Positions 44,158 through 51,733 of a stretch of DNA of 64,000 nucleotides are shown in pieces (the first letter of the stretch is position 1; every line of letters begins with the position of its first letter). The DNA comes from an uncultured Acidiphilium sp. (GTDB taxonomy: Bacteria > Bacillota > Clostridia > Christensenellales > Borkfalkiaceae). Under the pieces are notes generated by a model, which saw only the letters and a list, made by a program, of their open reading frames with translations, had not been told where the DNA came from and made no database searches. Made by a program: the position numbers and the translations under genes. The DNA is taken from positions 23,003-87,002 of the forward strand of contig CABUWK010000004.1 in assembly GCA_902495325.1 (NCBI GenBank), read 5' to 3'.

Positions 44158-44237
44158 TTGACAAACGAAAAATAAGGTGCTATAATATTGGCAGACAAAC
44201 GGAAAGAGTGCTAACAAACAAGCATTGAGAGTGCTAA
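44158..44237 (+). promoter_or_regulatory. hsp20 promoter with CIRCE-like half-sites
   Basis: TTGACA (44158-44163), 17 bp and TATAAT (44181-44186). Downstream are two direct GAGTGCTAA half-sites (44206-44214 and 44229-44237). CIRCE, the HrcA operator, is TTAGCACTC-9 bp-GAGTGCTAA. Here the first site has only a degraded partner, TTGGCAGAC at 44188-44196, with the correct 9-bp gap. HrcA control is likely but the layout is unusual. Confidence 0.75.
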
Positions 44238-44288
44238 CACCGTAAGTCGGAATAAAATTCAAAAAATATAAAAAAGGAGATCAATATT

Positions 44289-44717
44289 ATGAACGGATAT
44301 CTTGTAAGAAGCAATAAAAACAACGGAGTGCTCGACGCCTTTGACGACGCTTTCGATTCTTTCTTCAAACCCATGTTTTACGAAGAGAAATTCAATAAAA
44401 TGAAAACGGATATCAAAGAAAGAGAAAACGAATACGTGATGGATATCGAGATCCCCGGTTTCGATAAGAACGATATTTCCCTTTCGCTGGAAAACGGTTA
44501 CCTGACTGTTTCCGTCAACAGAAAGGAAGAGGATAAAGAAGGTAAAAAAGAAAACTATCTGAGAAGAGAAAGAAGCTACTCGATGTCGAGATCGTACTAT
44601 GTAGGCGACGTGAAGGAAACCGATATCAAGGCGAAATACGAAAACGGCTTGCTTCAGGTGTTTATTCCGAAGGAAGTCGAAAAACAGCCTGCTTCGCATG
44701 CGATCACGATCGAATAA
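44289..44717 (+). CDS. Small heat-shock protein, Hsp20 family
   Basis: A 142-residue alpha-crystallin-type chaperone that holds unfolding proteins during stress. The core has MDIEIPGFDKNDISLSLENG, a YLRRERSYSMSRSYYVGD strand pair and ends with YENGLLQVFIPK. AAAAAGGAG lies 7-8 bp upstream. The heat-shock promoter at 44158 with CIRCE half-sites is consistent with HrcA control. Confidence 0.92.
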   Translation: MNGYLVRSNKNNGVLDAFDDAFDSFFKPMFYEEKFNKMKTDIKERENEYVMDIEIPGFDKNDISLSLENGYLTVSVNRKEEDKEGKKENYLRRERSYSMSRSYYVGDVKETDIKAKYENGLLQVFIPKEVEKQPASHAITIE

Positions 44718-44764
44718 CGATCGGAACGCCGGTTTTCTCCGGTGAAAAACAGAAAACGGCAAAA

Positions 44765-44797
44765 GCCCTGCGGACGAATTTGTCCGCAGGGCTTTTT
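44765..44797 (+). terminator. Terminator of hsp20
   Basis: AGCCCTGCGGAC pairs with GTCCGCAGGGCT and is followed by TTTTTC. Confidence 0.9.
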
Positions 44798-44822
44798 CTG
44801 TTTTTGTTGTGGTGTAATACGG

Positions 44823-44852
44823 TTTACAACGGGTATGCTTTTATGGTAAAAT
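44823..44852 (+). promoter_or_regulatory. Promoter of the TIGR04076 gene
   Basis: TTTACA, an 18-bp spacer and TAAAAT, about 30 bp before the start codon. Confidence 0.5.
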
Positions 44853-44882
44853 AAGGAATATCGGAAGCAAACGGAGGAGAAA

Positions 44883-45254
44883 ATGAAGAAGTGGTATAAG
44901 GAAGAGTATCGGTTTGAGGTGGAAGTGATCGGATATCTGCGGGGAGACAGATGTGAAAATTATTGCCGAAACGGAGAAGAACCCGGCGATCGTTACGAAT
45001 GTACTTACGGTTGCCCCGTAAATAAAGACGGACAGGGGATTTGTTCGAAAACGATGATGCTTCTTTTCCCGTTGATGGAAGCGGTGCGTGCCGGCGGTGA
45101 TCTGACGAGCGTTGGCGGAGACGGGAGATATACCAAAACGGTTGTTTGTCCCGACGGATGCGTGATATTCCGGCTTATCGCGACACCTCTCGGAAACGAA
45201 AATTTTTTCAAAGGGAGATTCTTTGAATCTTCCGGCAACGGCGAAGAAAAGTAA
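44883..45254 (+). CDS. TIGR04076-family protein
   Basis: A 123-residue cysteine-rich cytosolic protein. GDRYECTYGCPV, GICSKTMMLLFPLMEAVRAGG and the closing VVCPDGCVIFRLIA match TIGR04076, a family of unknown function found in anaerobes. The cysteines may bind metal. GGAGG precedes the ATG. It stands alone with its own promoter. Confidence 0.75.
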   Translation: MKKWYKEEYRFEVEVIGYLRGDRCENYCRNGEEPGDRYECTYGCPVNKDGQGICSKTMMLLFPLMEAVRAGGDLTSVGGDGRYTKTVVCPDGCVIFRLIATPLGNENFFKGRFFESSGNGEEK

Positions 45255-45269
45255 ATAAAAATATAGACA

Positions 45270-45298
45270 GAATAGTTAGTAACTACGAATACTAAGCC
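45270..45298 (+). repeat. Degraded end of the cas1-type element
   Basis: GTTAGTAACTACGAATACTAAGCC resembles the right terminus in 24 bases with several changes (shown here as GTTAGTAAC...CTAAGCC) and is followed directly by the motif CTATAAGTCGATTAA. Confidence 0.5.
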
Positions 45299-45399
45299 TA
45301 TAAGTCGATTAATGCAGAATTTAATTTCAAAAAGCATCGGGTTTCCGGTGCTTTTTTGAAAATGGCTACGGGACAAGGTGTCGTTTGTGCGACAAATAA

Positions 45400-45745
45400 C
45401 GACACCGCATTCCTCAGGTTCTTCGCGGGCAGGGGCGGAATCGGAATGGTAAGGAAAAAGCATGCCATTCTCAGATCCTTCGCAAGCCGGGCAAGAAGCA
45501 TGGCTCAGGATGAAGCCTATTATATTTCTTTTAAGGCGGTACGAAAACCATATTATTTTGTCATCCTGACCCCACAATAATATCCTGCCGGGGAAGGATC
45601 TCAAAATAATATGGTTTGGACTATGTCTTGTCATTTAAAGATCGTTTCTTTCTTTGAGACAAGCTGTTTGGTAAAATAAAACTTCATTCTCAGATCCTTC
45701 GCGGGCAGGGTTTCGGGGTCGGCTCAGGATGACGAGAATGGAATT
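45400..45745. repeat. Dispersed REP-like repeats, cluster C
   Basis: Several copies in both orientations of CTCAGATCCTTCGCGGGCAG...GGCTCAGGATGA. The interval 45255-45816 holds no gene that I can support. Confidence 0.65.
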
Positions 45746-45816
45746 TTAATTTTGTCCGAACGGCGGGATGACGGGGCAAACCGTGTTGATCGCGGTGTTT
45801 GTCGCGAAACCGTTCC

Positions 45817-46500
45817 TTATGCCCGGGTATCCGTATCTTCCGTTTTTTGAACGGCGTTTCCGGGCTCGTTTTCTGACGGTGCGGCGATGTCGTTCCGGTC
45901 GGCTTTTCCGGACGGGGCTTCGTCCTTTTTCGACGTTGCCGCGTCGGCTTCCGCCTCGAGCGAAGCCGTTATTTCCTCTTTTGCGGGAACGGCGGCGCTT
46001 AAGACCGTTTTCCCGGAAAGGGTGCCGGCAATTGCCGTATAAACAAGTTCGCCGATCGGCAGTATGGCGAGAACGATATAAAAGACGGCGAAAACTCTGA
46101 GAAGTATGGGCAGATCCCGGGGAAGATCTTCCGATTTTATGTTGCCGAGAGCGATGCACGCCGCCGCGGCAACGACCGCGAGAACGGAAAAACCGATGAT
46201 CCCGTTTTTTCTTTCGCGGTAAAAGGCTTCGTCTCCGCGATAAATTTTAAAATAGTAATAGGCGAGCGACGCGCGGTAAAAGGCGAGCATGAGGGTCAGG
46301 CAAATACCGAGAACGGCGAAAAGATAGGCGATCCCCGCATATTTTATAAGTTTGATCCCGCTTAAATCGTCGGTCACGTTCTGAATGGTTTTTACGACCG
46401 TTCTGATCTGGAAAATACAGATCACCGTGCACGTCAGCAGGAAAACGGCGGCGACCGCCGACAATGCGCTTGTAACGAAACTTATGTATTTCTTTTTCAT
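45817..46500 (-). CDS. Membrane protein with four helices and an acidic tail
   Basis: A 227-residue protein. Hydrophobic helices lie at about 10-32, 52-76, 100-118 and 133-158. The C-terminal 60 residues are a charged, alanine-rich, probably disordered tail (EADAATSKKDEAPSGK). No family recognised. GGGAGAAATCATG supplies the start. A 35-residue membrane peptide is encoded 70 bp upstream on the same strand. Confidence 0.6.
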   Translation of the reverse strand: MKKKYISFVTSALSAVAAVFLLTCTVICIFQIRTVVKTIQNVTDDLSGIKLIKYAGIAYLFAVLGICLTLMLAFYRASLAYYYFKIYRGDEAFYRERKNGIIGFSVLAVVAAAACIALGNIKSEDLPRDLPILLRVFAVFYIVLAILPIGELVYTAIAGTLSGKTVLSAAVPAKEEITASLEAEADAATSKKDEAPSGKADRNDIAAPSENEPGNAVQKTEDTDTRA

Positions 46501-46572
46501 GATTTCTCCCTTTTTCCTTTCCGGTTTCGTTCCGATCGGGAATGATCGTGCCCGGACGGTTTTGCTGTCCGG

Positions 46573-46680
46573 TCAGATCAGTTTGTGATATACGGCATAT
46601 ACCGCCATGGCGGCAAGCAGTGCGATCAGAATTGCCGTAGCGGCGATCCTGATCGCTTTTTCCGAAGTTTTCTTCTTCAT
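46573..46680 (-). CDS. 35-residue single-span membrane peptide
   Basis: MKKKTSEKAIRI followed by a hydrophobic segment of about 19 residues and a short VYHKLI end. The ATG at 46680 has AAAGGAA 10 bp upstream. It lies just before the four-helix membrane protein gene on the same strand. Function unknown; too short for a confident call. Confidence 0.45.
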   Translation of the reverse strand: MKKKTSEKAIRIAATAILIALLAAMAVYAVYHKLI

Positions 46681-46725
46681 GGCGCCGGGTTCCTTTTTGT
46701 GGCGTCCCGCCTTGCGGGGCTAAGC

Positions 46726-46739
46726 CTATTATATAACAT
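46726..46739. repeat. Possible fragment of the cas1-type element end
   Basis: GGGGCTAAGCCTAT shares the outermost GCTAAGCCTA with the element end. The match is short, so it may be coincidence. Confidence 0.25.
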
Positions 46740-46765
46740 AATTAAGGAAAAATGCAACAAAATAT

Positions 46766-46827
46766 TTGACAAACGGGAAAAACGGTATTATAATATTCCC
46801 GTAATTCCTACCTGCCAGGTAGGAATT
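46766..46827 (+). promoter_or_regulatory. Promoter and Rrf2-type operator of the Fe-S operon
   Basis: TTGACA (46766-46771), 17 bp and TATAAT (46789-46794). A perfect 25-bp palindrome, AATTCCTACCTG-C-CAGGTAGGAATT (46803-46827), covers the transcription start. Its form resembles operators of the IscR/CymR (Rrf2) family, and the next gene is an Rrf2 regulator, so autorepression is likely. Confidence 0.85.
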
Positions 46828-46858
46828 AAAGGAAAAGACGACAAAAAGAGGGGCAAAC

Positions 46859-47335
46859 ATGAAAATATCTTCTAAAACCCATTACGGCGTGCAGGTGTGC
46901 TGTTTGCTTGCGTCGGCGGATAAAGTGATGTCCGCGAAGGAACTTGAAAAGCAGACGGGCGTTTCGAGCAAATATCTCGAGAAAGTGCTGAAGATCCTTC
47001 TCTCGGCGGGAGCAGTCAAGGCGACGCGCGGCGCGGGCGGCGGGTATTCCCTTGCCGTGCCTGCGGAAGAGATCCGTATGGGCGCAGTCGTGCGTGCGCT
47101 CGAAGAGGACAATATGGAGATCATCGGATGCGTGACGAAAAAAGGATGTTGTTGCCCGTCGAGCGCACTGTGGAAAAAACTTTTCGAAGGCATTAACGAT
47201 ATTCTGGACGGGATCACTCTTCGCGATATCGCGGATGGGACCCTTAAACCGATAAAAGAACAGTGCGGAGCAAAGAAAAAGTGCAGCCGCGATTCCGCAA
47301 CGAAATCGTGCGGGAATTGCGGTCAGACCATATAA
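46859..47335 (+). CDS. Rrf2-family regulator of Fe-S or sulfur metabolism
   Basis: A 158-residue winged-helix regulator. MKISSKTHYGVQVCCLLA and the recognition segment KELEKQTGVSSKYLEKVLKIL are typical of Rrf2. GCVTKKGCCCPSSALWKKL near residue 85 holds the cysteine cluster that ligates Fe-S in IscR-like members, and a further cysteine-rich tail (CGAKKKCSRD, SCGNCG) is present. It precedes nifS and nifU and should sense cluster demand. Confidence 0.9.
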   Translation: MKISSKTHYGVQVCCLLASADKVMSAKELEKQTGVSSKYLEKVLKILLSAGAVKATRGAGGGYSLAVPAEEIRMGAVVRALEEDNMEIIGCVTKKGCCCPSSALWKKLFEGINDILDGITLRDIADGTLKPIKEQCGAKKKCSRDSATKSCGNCGQTI

Positions 47336-47400
47336 ACAGGATCGAATAAAAAGCGACAGGCGGGCAACCCCGCCGACGAAGACAGATACGGAGACAAACC

Positions 47401-48588
47401 ATGAAAGAAATTTACCTCGATCACGCCGCGACCACGCGGACGGACGAAAAAGTTTTGCAAAAAATGCTTCCTTATTTCGGGGAGATTTACGGAAATCCGA
47501 ACAGCCAGCACGCCTACGGGAGAGCGGCGCAGAAGGCTGTGGACGAAGCCCGCGATACGATCGCCGGGCTGATCGGAGCGAAACCGAACGAAATCTATTT
47601 TACTTCCGGCGGAACGGAAGGAGATAACTGGGTGCTTCGCGGGATCTGCCGCGCCCTGAAGAGCAAGGGAAAGCATCTGATCATTTCCAAAATCGAGCAT
47701 GCGGCTATGCTGACAACCGCAAAGGAGTTGGAAAAAGACGGGTTCGAGTTTTCCTATATCGGCGTGGACAGCGAGGGGTTCCTCGATCTCGACGAACTGG
47801 AAAAAGCCATTCGCCCTGATACGATCCTGATCGGTTGTATGTACGCCAACAACGAGATCGGAACGATCGAACCGATCGAAGAGATCGGCAGGATCGCCCA
47901 TAAACACGGGATCGTGTTCTTTACGGACGCCGTTCAGGCGATGGGGGCTTTGCCGATCAACGTGGCAAATTCCGATATCGACCTGATGAGCTTCTCTTCC
48001 CATAAATTCAACGGGCCGAAGGGCATGGGCGCGCTGTATATCAAGACGGGGATTCCCCTCGGGAGACTGATCTCCGGCGGACATCAGGAAAGAACGAGAA
48101 GGGGCGGAACGACGAACGTTCCCGGCGTTGTCGGAATGGCGGAAGCGTTGCGTCTGACGAAAGCCACGCAGGAAAAGGATTCGGCTTACGTCGCTTCCCT
48201 GCGCGATCGCTTTATCGGTCGTGTTCTTGCGGAAATCCCGTACGTGAAACTGAACGGACCCGTCGACGGAACGAAGAGGCTTCCGAACAATGCCGATTTC
48301 TCGTTCGAATATATCGAAGGGGAATCCATTCTGTTCAGTCTCGATCTGGCGGGAATTGCCGTTTCGTCCGGTTCGGCTTGTTCGAGCGGGTCTCTGGAGC
48401 CCTCGCACGTACTGCTTGCGACGGGTATGCCCGAAGAACTCGCGCACGGGTCGATCCGCTTTACCTTCGGAAAAGAAAACACCGTGGAAGAAGTGGATTA
48501 TACCGTGGATACTTTGAAACAAATCGTGGAAAGGCTGAGAAAAATGTCGCCTTTATTCAATCTGAAAGGAGAAGATAAAAATGTATAA
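47401..48588 (+). CDS. nifS: Cysteine desulfurase NifS/IscS type
   Basis: Removes sulfur from cysteine to supply Fe-S cluster assembly, using pyridoxal phosphate. It has 395 residues. YLDHAATTRTDEKVL is at the N-terminus, the PLP lysine lies in SFSSHKFNGPKGMGALY, and the catalytic cysteine loop is SSGSACSSGSLEPSHVL near residue 325. Its stop overlaps the nifU start by 8 bp, so the two are cotranslated. Confidence 0.95.
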   Translation: MKEIYLDHAATTRTDEKVLQKMLPYFGEIYGNPNSQHAYGRAAQKAVDEARDTIAGLIGAKPNEIYFTSGGTEGDNWVLRGICRALKSKGKHLIISKIEHAAMLTTAKELEKDGFEFSYIGVDSEGFLDLDELEKAIRPDTILIGCMYANNEIGTIEPIEEIGRIAHKHGIVFFTDAVQAMGALPINVANSDIDLMSFSSHKFNGPKGMGALYIKTGIPLGRLISGGHQERTRRGGTTNVPGVVGMAEALRLTKATQEKDSAYVASLRDRFIGRVLAEIPYVKLNGPVDGTKRLPNNADFSFEYIEGESILFSLDLAGIAVSSGSACSSGSLEPSHVLLATGMPEELAHGSIRFTFGKENTVEEVDYTVDTLKQIVERLRKMSPLFNLKGEDKNV

Positions 48589-48985
48589 CGAAAAGGTAAT
48601 GGAAGCTTTCCAGAATCCGAAAAACGTCGGAGAAGTCGAAAACTATAACGGCATCGGCAAAGTGGGCAATGCCGCTTGCGGAGATATCATGCAGATCACG
48701 CTCAGGATCGAAAACGACGTGATCGTGGATGCGAAGTTCAAAACGTTCGGGTGCGCGGCGGCGATCGCAACGAGTTCCACCGCGACTTCCATGGTGATCG
48801 GCATGACCGTGGAAGAGGCTTTGAAACTGACGAACAAGCGCGTTGTGGAAGAGCTCGAAGGGCTGCCCCCGCAGAAACTGCACTGTTCCGTGCTTGCCGA
48901 AGAGGCGATCAAGGCGGCGATCGAAGATTACCGCAATCGTCAGAAAGGCATCGAAACGCCGGAAGAAGAACCGAAAATGGTGTGA
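48581..48985 (+). CDS. nifU: Fe-S cluster scaffold NifU/IscU
   Basis: A 134-residue scaffold on which NifS-derived sulfur and iron are assembled. The three ligand cysteines are in GNAACGDIM, KTFGCAAAIA and KLHCSVLAEEAI. It is the N-terminal NifU (IscU-like) domain alone. The ATG is preceded by AAAGGAG inside nifS. Confidence 0.95.
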   Translation: MYNEKVMEAFQNPKNVGEVENYNGIGKVGNAACGDIMQITLRIENDVIVDAKFKTFGCAAAIATSSTATSMVIGMTVEEALKLTNKRVVEELEGLPPQKLHCSVLAEEAIKAAIEDYRNRQKGIETPEEEPKMV

Positions 48986-49129
48986 TCGTTATAGCGTCGT
49001 TTTCCGTACGGTGCGGGGATTTATTGTTTCCGCAGAACGGGAAGCGGCGCTATAATGCGTTTAACGAAGGATTTTATATGTCGGGGGTAAGCCGTTTCCG
49101 GGAAACGAAAGAAGGACGGCGGAAGGAAA

Positions 49130-49885
49130 ATGCTGAAAGAACTGAAAGAAATCTTGTTTCCTCGCGCGCTCACTTGTTCGCTGTGTCGCCGCGAAGTATT
49201 TCACGGCGAGCCGTTCTGCAAACAGTGTATTGCGTCTCTTCCCTATAACGACGGTCCGATCTGCGATCACTGCGGAAGAAAAACGTCGTCCGCGGCGGCT
49301 TACTGCGACAGTTGCCGGGAAAAGAATATTCAGTTCGATAAGGCGAGAAGTCCGTTTTGTTACGAAAAGCCGATTTCCTATGCGTTGCAACGGTTGAAAT
49401 ACGAAAACGCGAAATTCCTTGCGGAAGATCTTGCGCCCTATCTTGTCCGGACTTATCTGACGGAATTCTGGACGGTCGACTGCATCGTGTTTGCTCCGAT
49501 GACGGAAAAGAGGAAGAAAGCCCGCGGATACAATCAGGCAGAACTGCTTGTAAACGCCTTTTCCGGGAAAACGAACATTCCCGTTCTGCCGGACGTTCTG
49601 TATAAAAGACGGGAGACGGAAAGCCAGGTGAATATGACGCAAAAAGAACGGTTAATGAACTTATCCGGCAGCTTCGGCGTGCGGAATGCCGGATCGGTCA
49701 AAGGGAAAAGCGTTCTTTTTATAGACGACGTTTTAACGACGGGCGCAACGGCGGATTGCTGTGCCTTTGCCTTAAAACGTGCCGGCGCGGCGAGCGTTTA
49801 CGTGCTCACGGCGGCTTCCGTTCCCGACCGTTCGGCGAAAATAAAGAAGGAATCCGGGGATCCCGCGGCAGAGAAGGAATGCTAA
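49130..49885 (+). CDS. comF: ComF-family phosphoribosyltransferase-like protein
   Basis: A 251-residue protein of the ComF family, needed for DNA uptake or processing in competent bacteria. The N-terminal zinc ribbons have CSLCRREVFHGEPFCKQC and CDHCGRKTSS...CDSC. The phosphoribosyltransferase-like half ends with VLFIDDVLTTGATADCCAF. RGYNQAELLVNAF is the other conserved block. Its last codons fall within an element-end remnant, so the natural C-terminus may have been altered. Confidence 0.9.
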   Translation: MLKELKEILFPRALTCSLCRREVFHGEPFCKQCIASLPYNDGPICDHCGRKTSSAAAYCDSCREKNIQFDKARSPFCYEKPISYALQRLKYENAKFLAEDLAPYLVRTYLTEFWTVDCIVFAPMTEKRKKARGYNQAELLVNAFSGKTNIPVLPDVLYKRRETESQVNMTQKERLMNLSGSFGVRNAGSVKGKSVLFIDDVLTTGATADCCAFALKRAGAASVYVLTAASVPDRSAKIKKESGDPAAEKEC

Positions 49886-49888
49886 GCC
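49875..49888 (+). repeat. Element-end remnant overlapping the comF stop
   Basis: GGAATGCTAAGCC, followed by TA, is the outermost part of the cas1-type element. The TAA stop codon of comF lies inside it. Confidence 0.4.
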
Positions 49889-49965
49889 TACCGGATGTAT
49901 ACGGAATATTTTTAATATTTTTTACCGGAATCGTTCCGCCGATCGATAAAATTTAGGTGAAACGA

Positions 49966-49994
49966 TTGTAAATAACAAAAAAATATGATATACT
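49966..49994 (+). promoter_or_regulatory. Promoter of the SPFH gene
   Basis: TTGTAA, a 17-bp spacer and TATACT, with a leader of about 90 nt. Confidence 0.6.
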
Positions 49995-50091
49995 TGTCTT
50001 GAGCCGGAACGGCAGGCGCCGCCGGGGCGGGAAAGATCCTTTCTCCCCGCGGTCGGATCGGAAAATTTCCGGAAAAAATAAGGAGAAAAAC

Positions 50092-51162
50092 ATGGCACTT
50101 TTCAGATTGAATATCGTCTGGGACGATGACAGTAAAAACACACTCGTTTATAAATATCCTTTCAAGAACTACGGCAGAGAAGTCAATGACAAATCCACGC
50201 TTACCGTAAAGGAATCGCAGGTGGCGATCTTCGTGCATAAAGGGCAGATCGCCGATATTTTCGGACCCGGTCTTTACAACATGAAGACGGACATTTTCCC
50301 GATCCTGACAAAACTTGCGTCGTGGAAATATGCCTTCGAAACGCCGATCACGCTCGACGTTTATTACATCAACACCAAGCAGTTCACCGACATCAAATGG
50401 GGCACGATGAATCCCATTATGATGCGCGATCCCGAATTCGGCGTTATCCGCGTGCGCGGTTACGGCGCGTTTGCTTTTAAAGTGGACGATCCCGCCGTTT
50501 TCCTGAAAGAACTTTTCGGAACGAACAGCACTTTCAAAACGGAAGACATCACCGGCTTTTTGAAAACCATGCTCGTTTCCGCTCTGACGGACGCGCTCGG
50601 CGAAAGCAAGATCTCCGCGCTCGACCTTGCCGGCAACACCATGGAATTCAACGAGATCGTAAAGGCGAAGATCCAGGAGAAATTCCGCGAGATCGGTCTT
50701 GCTCTCACGAATCTTTTCATCGAGAACATGTCCGTTCCGGCGGAAGTGGAAAAAGCGCTTGACGAGCGTTCCAAACTCGGTATTCTGGGCGACGCTACGG
50801 ACACGATGATGAAAGTCGCCGCGGCGGAAGCGATGAAAGACGCCGCGAAAAACCAGGGCATGGGCGGCGCGTTCATGGGTGCAGGCGTCGGCATGGGCGC
50901 GGGCGCAGGCATGGGCGCCATATTCTCGCAGGCGTTTCAGAATAACAATAATCAGAACAATGCTCCCGCGCAGGCGCAGCCCGCGGCGGCTCCGGCAGGC
51001 GGAAAAACGGCGAAATGCCCCGCTTGCGGAAAAGAGATCCCGTTCGGTTCGAAATTCTGCCCTGAGTGCGGCGCGAAACAGGACGTGAAACGTTTCTGTA
51101 AAGAATGCGGCGCGGAGATCGGCAATGCGAAATTCTGCCCCGAATGCGGCGCGAAACAGTAA
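50092..51162 (+). CDS. SPFH-domain protein with C-terminal zinc ribbons
   Basis: A 356-residue protein from ATG 50092 behind AAGGAG. The N-terminal two thirds form an SPFH/band-7-like domain of the group often annotated as virion core protein-like (YdjI type). A glycine/methionine-rich low-complexity stretch follows (GMGGAFMGAGVGMGAG), then Q/N/P/A-rich sequence and two zinc ribbons (CPACGKEIPFGSKFCPECG and CKECGAEIGNAKFCPECG). No membrane helix is obvious. SPFH proteins assemble into membrane-associated rings; the precise role here is unknown. Two further zinc- or metal-related genes follow. Confidence 0.8.
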   Translation: MALFRLNIVWDDDSKNTLVYKYPFKNYGREVNDKSTLTVKESQVAIFVHKGQIADIFGPGLYNMKTDIFPILTKLASWKYAFETPITLDVYYINTKQFTDIKWGTMNPIMMRDPEFGVIRVRGYGAFAFKVDDPAVFLKELFGTNSTFKTEDITGFLKTMLVSALTDALGESKISALDLAGNTMEFNEIVKAKIQEKFREIGLALTNLFIENMSVPAEVEKALDERSKLGILGDATDTMMKVAAAEAMKDAAKNQGMGGAFMGAGVGMGAGAGMGAIFSQAFQNNNNQNNAPAQAQPAAAPAGGKTAKCPACGKEIPFGSKFCPECGAKQDVKRFCKECGAEIGNAKFCPECGAKQ

Positions 51163-51238
51163 GTTGTAATATAAAACAAAACGAAGGATAAGCGGCTTAT
51201 AGCTATATATTCCGATAAAAATCACAAAAAATAAACAC

Positions 51239-51264
51239 GGGCGGAACGAAACGTTTCCGCCCGG
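51239..51264 (+). other. GC-rich hairpin in front of the DUF1858 gene
   Basis: GGGCGGAA and TTTCCGCCC surround a CGAAACG loop directly before the ribosome-binding site. There is no T tract, so it may be an mRNA 5' structure rather than a terminator. Confidence 0.4.
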
Positions 51265-51279
51265 CAAGGAGATAAGACC

Positions 51280-51480
51280 ATGGAAAAGAAAATCACGGAA
51301 AACACCATTATCACCGAAGCACTCGAAATCAATCCGAACGCTGCGGAAATTCTGATGAAATACGGCATGCACTGCCTCGGTTGTGCCATTGCGCACGGCG
51401 AAACGGTCGGGGAAGCCGCGTCCGTTCACGGCGCCGATCTCGAGAAAATGCTCGAAGAACTGAACGCGGTTCAGGCGTAA
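51280..51480 (+). CDS. DUF1858-domain protein
   Basis: A 66-residue protein. ITENTIITEALEINPNAAEILMKYGMHCLGC is the DUF1858 pattern (only the cysteine end MHCLGC is diagnostic here), resembling ScdA-type domains associated with di-iron or Fe-S repair proteins. The two cysteines in CLGC are likely functional. It is a single small gene with its own terminator. Confidence 0.85.
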   Translation: MEKKITENTIITEALEINPNAAEILMKYGMHCLGCAIAHGETVGEAASVHGADLEKMLEELNAVQA

Positions 51481-51502
51481 GCGCAGAATAAAATTCCGGA
51501 TG

Positions 51503-51533
51503 AAAAGCAGGTTCCGTTCCGGGGCTGCTTTTT
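51503..51533 (+). terminator. Terminator after the DUF1858 gene
   Basis: AAAAGCAG pairs with CTGCTTTTT. Confidence 0.65.
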
Positions 51534-51733
51534 CCGGAAAAAAATCACATTTCCCGTAAAGCCAGGCTTTACGTCGGTTTACGAAAGTTTTCGCCGTTGC
51601 GTTTTCGCTGCGGCGAAGTTTTTCGTTTAAGACCGGGACCGGGCATATTTTCCGGCGGTCGTATTTTCGTCCGGATACTTCCGGGCGGTTGCGGAGCAAA
51701 GAACAGACAGGAGAAAACGAACAGGAGAAAACT

